Shown piece by piece: positions 49,484-61,314 of a stretch of 64,000 nt of DNA. Numbering within the stretch: the first letter of the stretch is position 1; each line of letters begins with the position of its first letter. The stretch comes from Tanytarsus gracilentus (taxonomy: Eukaryota > Arthropoda > Insecta > Diptera > Chironomidae), in NCBI GenBank assembly GCA_038502055.1, contig JAXRKN010000044.1:6704501-6768500 (forward strand). Reading direction: 5' to 3'. A program made the position numbers and the translations under genes. The notes under the pieces were generated by a model, which was given only the letters and a program-made list of their open reading frames with translations, did no database searches and had not been told where the DNA came from.

Positions 49484-52400
49484 ATCAGCCATTAAGTGAA
49501 ATCGACGGTGTGTGTCGTAAAAGTCTCGCGCATTTTTATATTTAGTCGTTGCTCATCGCTTCATTTCCACCTCAAAGTTTTTTATTGTTGTTAGTTTTTT
49601 ATCGTTCGAGTGAAGCTATTTGACTGTCAAAATAATGCGAGGAAGCTAATTTGATTGAGTTGGAGTTGATTGATCGCCCAGTGAGGAAGTTCTATAAAAT
49701 TGTTTCATGAAATTAATTCTCAAATTCCACCCCTAGATCTCCACCTCTTCGCCACATCTTAATCACGTCAGCCATAAAACCTTATCCAAACAATAAAAAT
49801 TAATTTTTCAGTCATAAAAGAAAATTTTTATTTTCTCACTCACGAAGTTTGCTCACAATTTGCATAATTTCGTGCATGGCTTCGTCAAGAATCACTCGCT
49901 CAAGACAAAGCCACATAATTTAAGACTTAAAGTTTTTTTTCCAAAGCGTTGATTAAAAATTTAGTGTCATGTCGCTTCCACCTTTTCGTTCGTGAAAAAC
50001 TTTTTCATCTCTTTTGCGGTGCTAAGAATGAGTTTATTTACTTTTTTCGAGAGAATTTTCCTCTCGCAACTTAATTAATTCTCTTGAATAATTAAGCTAT
50101 GCTGCACAGCGATGATGAGCAAAAAAAGCATGAAAAGCTTTAAAAAAGTTTGCTTCATGTCGAAGGGTTGAAAAATTTTCAAACACAGGAAGTAACGCCG
50201 TTAAGTGTTGTGTAATTTATTATGTAATGATACCGTAGAGAAAATCTTGTTAGCCTATAAAAAATTTAATAAGTTGAACTTTCCAAATTTCGAAGTTTTT
50301 TGGTAACAAAATTATTTTTGTTGAACTCAAAACTCAATCAATGAAACATTCCGAAACACCCAAACACAAATTGAATTTACCGAGTATCAACAACTTCTCA
50401 AATTTCATCAAAAATTTCTCTTTCGTAAAATCAATAAAATTTTCCTTTGAGTTAAATTTTCAATATTAAATCAAACTCTTTGCAAATTGAATGTTGCTCA
50501 AGTGAGTAATTGAATCACAAAAAGTTGAAATTCCTCTGCACATTTACTTTTTGCTAATCACAAATTCCACAAAATCAAATTGCAAAATTTTACTGTTTCG
50601 CATGTAAGCGGCAACATCAAACAGAAAATTCGAAAATTTCCTTTTGAAATTCCGATGGATTTTCGCTTTGCATTCGGTGCTGACTAATTTCTCTGTATGT
50701 TACTGGTGAAAAAAACAGGAGTAAATAGACTCAAATGCATGAAATTCTTAATGAAACACATTTCACGAGCGAAAATAATTTTTAAAAAGATTTTAAAATT
50801 TTAAATTTAATAAAAAATTTAAAAACAAAAAATTTGTTTAAAAATTTTCATCCCTTGCAATTTTCTCATTTCATTTAATCATCATGTTCAATTGAAAATG
50901 ATGAAAAGGATTTTTAATGAAAATGTTAGAGGAAATGGGAAATTTTTTCCTCTTGAACTTCCATCTGTTATTTTTCTAGCTTCTCTAAGATTTTTTATCT
51001 CACTCACCAGGTAAAAAAAAATCTTGATAATTTAATTACATTCACATCAGAAAGCAAAGGTTGTTGAAAAAGCATTTAAAATTTTTTCGTCTGAAAATTC
51101 AATTAAAGCCAATTTTCTCTCGTTCTGCAAATTAAAGTTCAAGTGCTTTTCTCTTGTCTGAAATTCTTTCGCTTTGATTTAAATAAACACGAAAAAAGTT
51201 CAGAGAGAGGGGCAAAAAAATTATTTAATTAGCAGTTTTTATTAATTGAAAGAATAAATTTAAAATTTAAAAACGTTAAAAATTTAAAATTAATTATTTT
51301 TCAAATTTTAACGGTAATTAATAATTTATACAAATTCCTCAAATTTTTCATCCCTTGAGTAAAATATTAAAACATAAAATTTGATGAAAGTTGAGTGAGC
51401 TGAAAAATTGCATCACCCCACCTCAAAAACAAGAGCGATAACAGCAGCGCAAAATTAAACTTCGCAAAATTGCTTCCATTGCTCAAAACATCGGAAATGA
51501 TGAGTTTTAATTTCCATGCCTTCGCTCTTGCTCCTCAAATAACATTCAACAAACGGAATATTTTTCCATCCGAGTAACTTCCAACAACCTCCTCGGCATG
51601 CAAAAAGTGAGGGAAAATTTTTCCATTTATTAATTCGACTTTTGTCTGTGTGTACACATGCACTCACCGAGCACCAACGGAATTTGCACTATCAGGCTAG
51701 CAAAAAAAGCCACAGGTATTTGCTTTTCAGCTTTTATTAATAAAATTATGTTTGAGGTTACTGTTAAAATGAAAATTGCCACGACCACCGACGAGATGAA
51801 AATTGGTGAAGGACTTTTAATGGATTTTAAATTTGCACGAGAGAGAAAATAGAAAATATTTGCAAACGTCTAAAGTTCGTAAGCGAGATTTACTTTGAGG
51901 TATTTTTACAGCTTACTGCATCTCTCGGAGAAACAATCGTGATAATTGCGAGCACTCAATGAATTTTTCATCAAAAGGAGAAAAAGTTTTTGTTGAGAAT
52001 TCCTTTGACTTCCTGAGGAAGGAAGAAAGGTGAGTGGAAGTTGTGGAATTTTTTGTCGCTTGGTTTCATTGAGTGTTTTTAAACGTTAAAAATATTTTTT
52101 TTATTTCTAGTTGAAAATTTATTTATTTTGGTTTTTAAAAAATTTAACGGATTTAAAAATTCAAAACTGTTTTCCATCTCAGACTTTTAGAATTTTCTCA
52201 CAACAAATTCAATGATAAATTATTATCATAAAAGTCACTCTTAATTCGCCGAGAGACAAAAAGTGTAGCATGAACTTTATAAAGATGAAATATTTCTCAT
52301 AAATTGAGCTTTTAAACTTCAAAAAGAAAAATTGCTTTTAACCCTTTTCAATCCTGGAATAAAAATTTCTGTCGTTTTGTTCTAAATAAAGCGAGAAAAG

Positions 52401-52587
52401 TTTGAAGACACTCGGCGTAAACTTTTCAAAGAAAGTATGGAGGATTTCCAATAATATGTAACATCATGTGTTCCCTTCTCAATTCCCGATGGAGGAAAAA
52501 GTTTTCATCTTTTACGGAAAGAGAGACAAATTGGCGTTGTCACTTAGTCATTGTCGTGTCAACAAATTTTTCTCTGGAATGAAAACT

Positions 52588-52701
52588 AGGGATGGACACT
52601 AAAATTATTTATTTTTTAATTTAATTAAATTTGAAGATTTTTAATTTGTTGAAATGTTTTTAAATTTAATAACTTATTTAAACCTTAGTGTCCACTCCCC
52701 T
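52588..52701. mobile_element. MITE-like AT-rich element with inverted ends
   Basis: AGGGATGGACACTAA (52588-52602) is mirrored by a right end reading AGGGGAGTGGACACTAA on the other strand (52685-52701), identical over GTGGACACTAA-type sequence apart from a small indel. The interior is almost entirely A/T. Confidence 0.5.
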
Positions 52702-55102
52702 CACCTAACGCTGCAAATCAAAAGTTTTTCATTTAATAAGCTGAAAGTTGAAAATCTCGAGGGTGACGTCGTTTAAGAAAGAGACAGAAATAAAAATTTC
52801 ATCTCTCGCCTCGCAGTTAATAAAATTCATTGAAGAAAATCATTACAGTGTAAAATAAACATTTTTCCAATCTTCCTCAAAATTTTTTCGCAAATATTTA
52901 AAATTCCTTGAGCAATTTTTCATTCTCCACTCGAGTTTAGGTCGTTGGGCTTACTTTTAATGTTTAAATGAATAAATTATCATCGGTAATAGATCTATAT
53001 CTTTAACAGCACAATATTGACTGTTCACTCGCACCATGTCCTCAAGCTGTGGCTGTGGTTAGCGCAGAAAAAACTTTTATAATGGAAATTTATTCAATCT
53101 TGAGGTTTTTGTGGGTGCCAGTGGCGCATATTTACTTTGAAATGGAAAATATTTTCGGAAAAGAAGGGAAGTGGAAAAATTGGAAAACTTGATGAGCTTA
53201 AAATCAGGTGAAACGTGAAAGAAATCCATTTTATGATCTTAAAAACCAATTTTGATTTAAAAATCATGGTCGTTGATCATTTCGAACATCCCATAATGGG
53301 CCATAAAAAATTGCGTGAAACTTTTTCAAAGTAAAAAATTTTAAATTGCAAATTCATTCTCAAAAAAATTATTCAAGTAAAAAAGTTATTTTAGGATGTA
53401 AAAATTGAGTCGTAGCAGATTTCATGAATTGACAGCTCACGATGGTAACAAATCTTCGTAAGCGTCTAGTCGTGAAAAAATTTGAATGAAAATATCTGAA
53501 AAGTTTTTTCGTTCTCTGATTCAATTATCACTTTCGAGTCGCTGTTTGAAGTTTTCAGGGGTGTGGAAATTAAAGTTTATTTAATCATCTTTAAAGGTTA
53601 TAGAAACCAGAGGGTTGGATGATATTTTTTGAAGCTTCAAAATTTTAAAAATTTGAAAAGTAAATGTTGAACATCAGTTTCCGCCCTATGTCGAAATATT
53701 TTCGAATTCTTTCATGCTAATCAGCTAAAAGTCAAAAACTTTTTCATGAGAAAGGATGTGTTAACATGTCGAATGCATTAGTTTGTCTCTGTTGATATTT
53801 CTGTGTGGTTTTAACATTTTAATTAAATTATTTGTTAAGAGCAGACGAGATGAGAGTAAAGAGATAAAAGTCATCTCATATTATCGCTAAAAATTATTCA
53901 AAATTAAATCAACTTAAGCTCATGAATCTCATATACATAAAATATAAATACACAAGAAGCAAAGAATGAGAGGAAAAAAACTTTTTCATTTGCAGATTAA
54001 AAATATTCTATTAAAATGATACACGAGAATTTGAGGGAGATGAGGATAATGGAAACATATTTTAATGATAAAAGCTTTTTTAAATCCTCATCCTCTTAGG
54101 GTCAACGAACATTAAAAATGAATGTTTTAAAATTTTCATAAAATTTTGCTTCTAACTATAAAAGTGAATTAGTTATTTTTTACCAAAGGTTGTGAAACTT
54201 TTAAAATTCGAATTGGAAATTTTTTGATAATCTAAATATCCCAATTTTAATAATTGAAAGGCTTAATTAAAAGCATCTGCTTTAATCATAAAAATATTTT
54301 CTTAATTCAGCCTCAATTTCGCCTTTTCAAACTTTTCCAATAAAAAAAATTATTTAATTGATCTCATTATTTTCTCAAATAAGTTTCTCAGCTTTCCAAT
54401 ATCCGACTAATCTCCTTCGTCGTCCTCTCGTCATTGCGAAGACGCAACAAATCTATTTTGAATTTTAATTATCCTTAATTAGATTTTACGATCTTCTTGT
54501 CGTATCCTCGTCATTCATTTCAGTGTCTCAGCAGTAAATTTGACTTTAATTAAAGCACATTGCTTAATTGAAACATGAACATTTGTGTGCCATTGTGGTT
54601 GGGGGATGCTGAATTTTCATGATTGATTTAAATTCGCTTGAAAATTTTATTGCTTTTAGAATTTTTAATTTTTCAAAGACCCCTGAGGGAGATTCATTGA
54701 ACTTAATTACACGCCCTTAGAAAGTCATGCCTTGTCATCTCTAATGGATGTCTTTATCCGCGGCAATAAATTGAAGGAATTTTCATCCCTAAATTGATAA
54801 GAAGTTTTCGCAGATTTTTTATGGCCATTCCGGAATCTTCCCCGACGGGCTTTTATCGCTCAAGAAAAAGTCACAGCGGAAATCATTGTCGACATGCCAT
54901 GTGCCTGCTTCCTTTTTAGAAGGAAAATAAAAATTTGCAATTTTATTTTATTTCCCTCTCGTTTTTCTAGCTGCTGCTCATTAAAAATGTGGCGACACGG
55001 GAATGTCTGAAAGAATAAATTTTGAAAGTTTTTTTTTCGAGATCAGAATTGCTTATGAATTTTCATTTTGAAATGATATTATTGAAGAGCAAAAAAGAGG
55101 CG

Positions 55103-55211
55103 TGCGAGGGATAGAAAGTCATGAAATTTTTAATACGTTAAATTTTATTTTCTTTAAATTTTTATAGAAAATAAATTTGAATAACTTAAAATTGTAAAAC
55201 CAACCCTTGCA
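55103..55211. mobile_element. MITE-like AT-rich element with inverted ends
   Basis: The left end TGCGAGGGATAGAAAG and the right end, reading TGCAAGGGTTGG on the other strand, share TGC-AGGG and scattered further bases. The core is A/T-rich and contains TAATACGTTAAATTT. This is the weakest member listed. Confidence 0.3.
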
Positions 55212-57615
55212 TATCTGTCTAAAAATTTCTAAAGGAGGAAGTGGCTGATATCTATAAAAGCATCGAGTGACGACATAAAAACCTAGGAATAAACTTTTTC
55301 TTCAATTGGAAATGAAAGCGAGACGAAAGAAAAACTTTTTTCCTTTTTATTATGGTCTGCTGAATGCCATAACAAAAACACACATATAGAAAAAGCATTT
55401 CTACGTGTCATAATCCTTAATAGAGGTTTCAGTTTTCAAATTATGTGACAATGAGATGAAGAGAAAAAATTCATACTGTTTTATTCAAGTTGGCATTGAG
55501 AGAGGTTGAGAAAAAGGTGAAAGACATTGAGGCATAAAAAAAATTCCAGGCTATAACTTTTGTGTGACTTCAGCTTATTCATTGAGCGTTTCTTTTTTGC
55601 TTTTCATGATAAATTTAAGAAGCTCATTGAATCTCCTTTTGTTCATTTGTTGACAATGAATTGAAAAAAAAACTTTGAAGTGTCAAAAAAAATTTTCCTT
55701 AATTTGATTTTTAAAATATAAATTCAGAAATTTTGAAAATCTCATCCTAAGAAAATTAAAAGAAAAATTTCGTGTCATCAAATTCCAATTTATTTCCGTC
55801 TCGACCTGTCAAAATTTGTCACTCAAAACTTTTCTTTTATTTTCACAACAATTTTCTCAACAAATAAATTTTCTTGCTCGCATGTGACATTCGCCTATCA
55901 AAAATTTCTCGAGCTAATGAAGTTGAAAGCAATTTAGAGCGAGCTAAAACTTTTGACAGACGTTGACAAAATGCGAAAAAAATATTCATGTGTTTAATTT
56001 CACATTTACAACATTCAGAACCGATTCCCGAGCACTGCACGACATTTTGCGATTAATCAAATTTAATTTTCAGAAAAAGATTTTCTTTCTTCCGGTTTCA
56101 CGCTCATAAGTGGCGGAAAAAATTCCTTAAAAACCGAATGAGAAAAAAATCAATTGAGGAAAGACGGAAAAATGGTTTAAACACAATTTTTTTTAAATGC
56201 GGATGCGGGCTGTGTTCAAAGGAAGGAGATGAGAATGGGGATTAATGTTATGCTCATCGTAAAACGAGAAGTGGATGCGAAGGAAAATCTGATAAAGGAA
56301 TGAAATTAATTTACTTCAACTATGCGCATTTTGAATTCAAGATGAGATTTTTTATATATGTCGCAGCGAACAGAACAACAAACCTTGATGGAAATTCCAC
56401 CTCCACATTCACTCTTAATTAATTACTTTTTTTTCGCTAAACCCTCCAACTCATTCCTCTTTTAACACTCTTTCAGTTTTGCTCAGTCACTTGCAAAATT
56501 AAACGACAATTTAAAGCGAGAAGAGATTGAGAAGTGAAAATAAGCAGCATAAAGACACTTTAATACCGAGGTATGGAAATGATCTGATAAAAAGTGCTTT
56601 GAATAAATTTAAACTTTCACGCTTTGAATTTTTTAGAATAGATTAAGAATTCCTAAAAAAATAGAAAAAAGAATTTTGATAATTTTAAAAGTCGAGTCAT
56701 CAAATTAATCAAAATTACTACAAATTAATTCTCTCGAGAATTTTCATCCCCTGCGAAAAAAAAACAACTTCTCGACGTTATTTTCCTGTCGAAGATTCTC
56801 TCGAGAAGGGTCAAGTGGTGGAAGTAATGGAAATGATTAAAATAATTGAAAGCAGCAAAGTAATTTAAGTTCATGATGCACAAACAATAAAAACAAAAGA
56901 GAGAGAAGAAAACACACCGAAGGTGCGGGATAAAGAAATTCTTCTTATCATGTCTTTGCCAAATGGTGTACAGCTTTTTACAAGCACCATCAACATCGCA
57001 TTGTCGTTTAATTTTATTTTTATGAAAATTTAATGAACCATTTAACCGAAAAACAGCATGCATTCACGCGCATAATGCACGAATATTTTTTTAACGTTTG
57101 TGTAAACTTTTGCATGTGAGAAAAATAATTGAAATTTTATCATTTAAATTTTTTTGTGTTTTGCATGATGTGAATTCGATTGGAAATTATTCAATTGTTA
57201 AAATATTTGTGTGTTTTGTATCTTTTCCGCCACATGTGAATTGAACATAAAACTCCCACACAGTAAAGTCTGGAAAGCTCTTAAAAGTGAACTGCAACAT
57301 GAATTAAGAAAATTGAATTTCATCATTAGAGGGAGGAAATATGAGGAAGAAGCTCAGTTTAATATTCATTTTATGTTAAGTGTTTTAATACAAGGCACCT
57401 GATGCAACTTTTATGCATTTTAAAGTGAAATCATGAAAAATTCTCTTTGTGGTATATAAAAAATCAACATAACGTATATTAAAAATTTAAAGTTCCGTTC
57501 TTATTGTTTTAACGGTGATTTATAAATTCAAATTATTGTGCGCGGGTTGTGTAAAAATTTTGTAAACAAGCTGATAAAAACAAAAACAAAATAAAATAAA
57601 AATTTTTATTAAAAA

Positions 57616-60304
57616 ATGGATTCGACAGGAACTAAATTTTACCCAGTCATAAGTTCTATTCAGAAAATAAGTGTTTATGAAACTAAATCGGTATGATGAC
57701 AATTTAATTAAACCTAACTTTTTATCTAAAAAACATTTTTTCAGAATATTCAATTGATCGGGAGCAATGAAATGGAAACGAAATTTCGAATTCTTCAAAT
57801 TGCTCGATCTAATGAGCTTCATATGTATGAGGACCCCAATGAATATGACCTGAAGGAGATCAGAAAGCAAATTAGCAATTTAAAGCATATAAGAACAATC
57901 TCAGCTTTTGGTATTGTTGGATTTGTTCGATTCCTCGAAAACTACTATCTCGTCCTTGTGACTAAGCGACACAAAGTTGGCTTTATTTTAAATCATCTTA
58001 TCTACACCATCAAAGATACAACCATTTTCAAGATAACTCCAGACACCAAAAGTTCCTCATCTCCTTTGGAATCGAAATATCTAAAAATGTTCATGAATGT
58101 CGATTTGAGCAGTAACTTTTATTTTTCATATTCGTACGATTTGACGAGGACACTTCAATATAATTTAGCTCAACCAAAATTTGTTGGCGATAATGTAGAC
58201 ATTAGTGAAGAAGAGCCGCTGTCATGGGATGATAGTAAAGAGGAGAGAATGTATGCATACAGAAGCTCATCACGAAAGAAATTTGTCTGGAATGAATTTT
58301 TACTTGAGCCAATGAGGAAAAAAGTTTTGTATAAAGATTGGATGCTAGAATTAATCCATGGATTTGTAAATCAATCTTCCATCAGCATTTATGGACTTCC
58401 AATTTATGTGATGTTAATAGGTATGCTAAAATTAAATTAAACATAACTTTTCGACTAAAAACATTTTTTCACGATAGCGAGACGTTCTAAAATATATGCA
58501 GGCACTCGATTCCTTAAGAGAGGAGCAAATAATGATGGCGATGTCGCTAATGAAGTTGAAAGTGAGCAAATTGTAACTGACGGACAAAAAATGTCCTCTT
58601 TCGTTCAAATGAGAGGCTCAATTCCAGCTCATTGGTCACAAGATATTAGCAAAATGGTGCCAAAGCCTCCAATTTCACTTGACATACCTGAGTGAGTACG
58701 CATTCTTAATTTCTTACCATTAACAGTAACTTAAATTTTTTTGACAGTCCATTTGCCGAAACAGCTGGAAAACATTTTGAAAAACTCCTCTTTCATTATG
58801 GTGCGCCAATAATTGTTTTAAATTTAGTAAAGAGAAAAGAAAAGCGACGACATGAAAGCATTCTTACGACTGAAATCATGAACAATGTTGAGTATTTAAA
58901 TCAGTTTCTACCGTCGAACTGCAAAATTAAATACACACATTTTGATATGGCTCGAAAAATTCGATTAGACAAGAATGTCATGGGTGAGAAAAAAAATCTT
59001 TTATGTTTGACAATTAACGTGAAAAATATTTTTAATCAGGTGAACTTGATAACAAGGGCAAAAATGCAATCGCATCGACTGGCATATTTTACACAGCCAC
59101 CAACGAAACTTGCTATCAAACGGGAATAATACGTACCAATTGTGTCGACTGCCTCGATCGTACTAACACGGCACAGTTTGCGATGGGTCGCTGTGCTCTC
59201 GCTTTTCAACTCCATAAAATGGGATTTTTAAAGGCTGACTCAAAATTAGAATTTGACTCTGATTGCGTTTCAATGTTGGAATCGCTTTATGAGATACATG
59301 GCGATACACTTGCATTGCAATATGGTGGCAGTCAACTAGTTCATCGTATTAAAACTTATAGGAAAACAGCTGCGTGGACAAGCCAGGGCAATGATATAAT
59401 GCAGACACTCTCACGTTATGTTTCCAACACATTTTCCGATCAAGAAAAGCAACAAAGTATTAATCTTTTTCTCGGCCTTTACATTCCATACGAGAATGAG
59501 AATAGTGAACAATTATGGGACATGACGAGCGACTATAATCTCCATAACCCTGTGACAAATACAATTGTAAGCGATAAACCTCTCACGATGTGGTATAGTG
59601 ATTTAATACGAAAAAATCTTCCCTACTCGACGAGCATTGCAAACAAAATTGTCAAAGAATTAATTCGAATTCACTCGCTTGATCTTGAAATGATTGATTT
59701 ATACTCAAATTATCATCTCACCTATAAAATTACATCGCTCGAAGAAAATATTGCTTTTCAAATTAGTCAATTTACGAGAACTTACATGCCATCGTTTAGA
59801 ACTAATTTTTCACCTTTTGAACCGACAAAGAGAACTCAACCCGCTCAAAAAGCTCCACCACACCCCGACTCAAATAGCTCTTCGGATCCTGACACTTCGA
59901 GTGATGAAGATGACACCTACTCAGTATCTAAAGCTTTTATTGTCGATCAACAAAAAAGCGAGAAAAAATCATTCTTTGATGAACATCACGCGAAAGATTG
60001 CAAAAGTGTTTATGGCTTTGAATTACAACATCCCGATAAGGAATCGATGAAAAAGTATAAAGCATATGTAAACTTTCAGCGAAGATCTCACTGCACCGCT
60101 GAGAAGAGCGATAAAAAGTCAAAGCCAATAATTTTAGAGCCACTTGACACCTACACTGATGAGATGAAAGAGCCTCAAGTGAGCGATGAAGATAGAAAAA
60201 AATATGAAAATTATTGCAACAACATCATCAATCCCGAGTACGATGAGAATTACGAGAAAGACGACATAATCGAGAAATATGTAAATTTCTCATTTGAATT
60301 TTAG
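57616..60304 (+). CDS. FIG4: FIG4 polyphosphoinositide 5-phosphatase (SAC domain)
   Basis: Exons join 57616-57690, 57745-58420, 58478-58691, 58748-58983 and 59040-60304 (introns of 54-57 bp), giving 821 residues against 907 in human. An in-frame TAA two codons upstream supports the ATG. FIG4 acts with Vac14 and the kinase PIKfyve/Fab1 on endolysosomal membranes and hydrolyses PI(3,5)P2. Conserved blocks include ISSIQKISVYET, SAFGIVGFVRFLE, NVDLSSNFYFSYSYDL, GTRFLKRGAN and the catalytic loop RTNCVDCLDRTNTAQ with Cys435, Asp437 and Arg441, so the CX5R signature is intact. Human Ile41, changed in Charcot-Marie-Tooth 4J, aligns with Ile44. The loop before RTISAFG is shorter than in human. The C-terminus holds an acidic, Ser-rich stretch (SNSSSDPDTSSDEDD) and ends in Lys/Glu-rich sequence. 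It converges with the zinc-finger gene. Confidence 0.95.
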
Positions 60305-61314
60305 AGCGAAATTTTTTTGATTAATTTTTTTATCACTTTATTTTTCCTCCAAATAAATTTTACATTTACAGAAAAAAGATTTCTTCGTGTTTTGCATGTT
60401 TTTTGTGTGTGTGAGTGTATTTAATACAGAAAAAAATAGTTAATAGTTAAAGGTTGTTAGTGATCTTGGTACATTGTTTTCATCATTCTTAACAATCTAT
60501 AAAAATATGAAATTTTTCCTCTTCTAAAATATGTATTTTTCATATATTAAATATATATGCGTGAATTTCCACCATTTAAAATTCGTTTCAACATTTTTTC
60601 TTCTGGGATGTCCACATATAAAATGATTTTCACAATTTTAAACATTTTTTTTGACTTAATTTGGTTACTCCTTTGGTTCAATTATTTTTAAATGTTATCA
60701 TACATAGAAAATCTACATTAAAAGATTTTTTATAGTCATCGACTAACTTTACATGCTAAAAGATATTAGATGGGAATTTTTACTATTGCTTGCAATAAAA
60801 AAATGAGAACTTAGAGATTTTCTTTTCTATAATGGAATTTTAATCATCTTTTTTCAGTCAGCTTAAAACCGAATTGTTACTTATATGCCAAATATTTTCT
60901 CTAAATCTCAAAAAGTGCTAAAATTATTATTATTTTATTTTTGCTAACCATCAAAAAAGTTTTAATGTCCCCCAAGAAAAAAAATTAAATTTCTTAAAAT
61001 CCTAAAAATATATGTGTGGTTTATTTCAATAATGCCTGCTATATAAAAGCCATTTTGTTTGAACTAAAGTTAAAAAGAATTAAGCTACTTAAACATTTTA
61101 ATTCGGTTAAATTCCTCCCAAAAAAAAAAGAAAAAAGTATAACAATTGACTTAAGCTTTAAAATAGTTATAGCACATAATAAATTGTGGTGTGTGGGGTT
61201 TTTGCGTGAATATTCAACTTAAAAAATGATTGACCTCAATTTTTTCAAGCCGCTCACTAAATTAATAAAGTAATTTTCTAATTCTTAATTCATAAAAACA
61301 AAAAAAAAATGAAG
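60305..61314. other. Convergent 3' region between FIG4 and the zinc-finger gene
   Basis: About 1 kb of A/T-rich sequence shared by the two 3' ends. AATAAA at 60352-60357 is the likely FIG4 poly(A) signal. A minus-strand AATAAA at 61020-61025 could serve the zinc-finger gene. The open frame at 61016-61222 (+) has no recognisable similarity and is not called. Confidence 0.5.
60352..60357 (+). terminator. FIG4 poly(A) signal
   Basis: AATAAA lies 48 bp after the FIG4 stop codon, followed by TTTTACATTT and, further on, a TGTGTGTGTG stretch near 60405 that could serve as a downstream GU-rich element. Confidence 0.5.

Larger units (their letters stand above)
48268..57615. other. 9.3 kb non-coding interval upstream of FIG4
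   Basis: No recognisable exon or RNA gene. Contents seen: a 14-bp-stem hairpin (49452-49483), MITE-like elements (52588-52701, 55103-55211), one-sided family ends such as TTTTCATCCCTTGCAA near 50848, TTTTTCATCCCTTGAG near 51346 and TTTTCATCCCCTGCG near 56741, and repeated A/T-rich patches. The FIG4 promoter should be at its right end, but no clear TATA box or initiator stands out. Confidence 0.5.

Noticed and set aside
57211..57402. 63-codon plus-strand frame just upstream of FIG4
   Set aside because: It does not join in frame to FIG4: there is an in-frame stop two codons before the FIG4 ATG, and the peptide has no family similarity.
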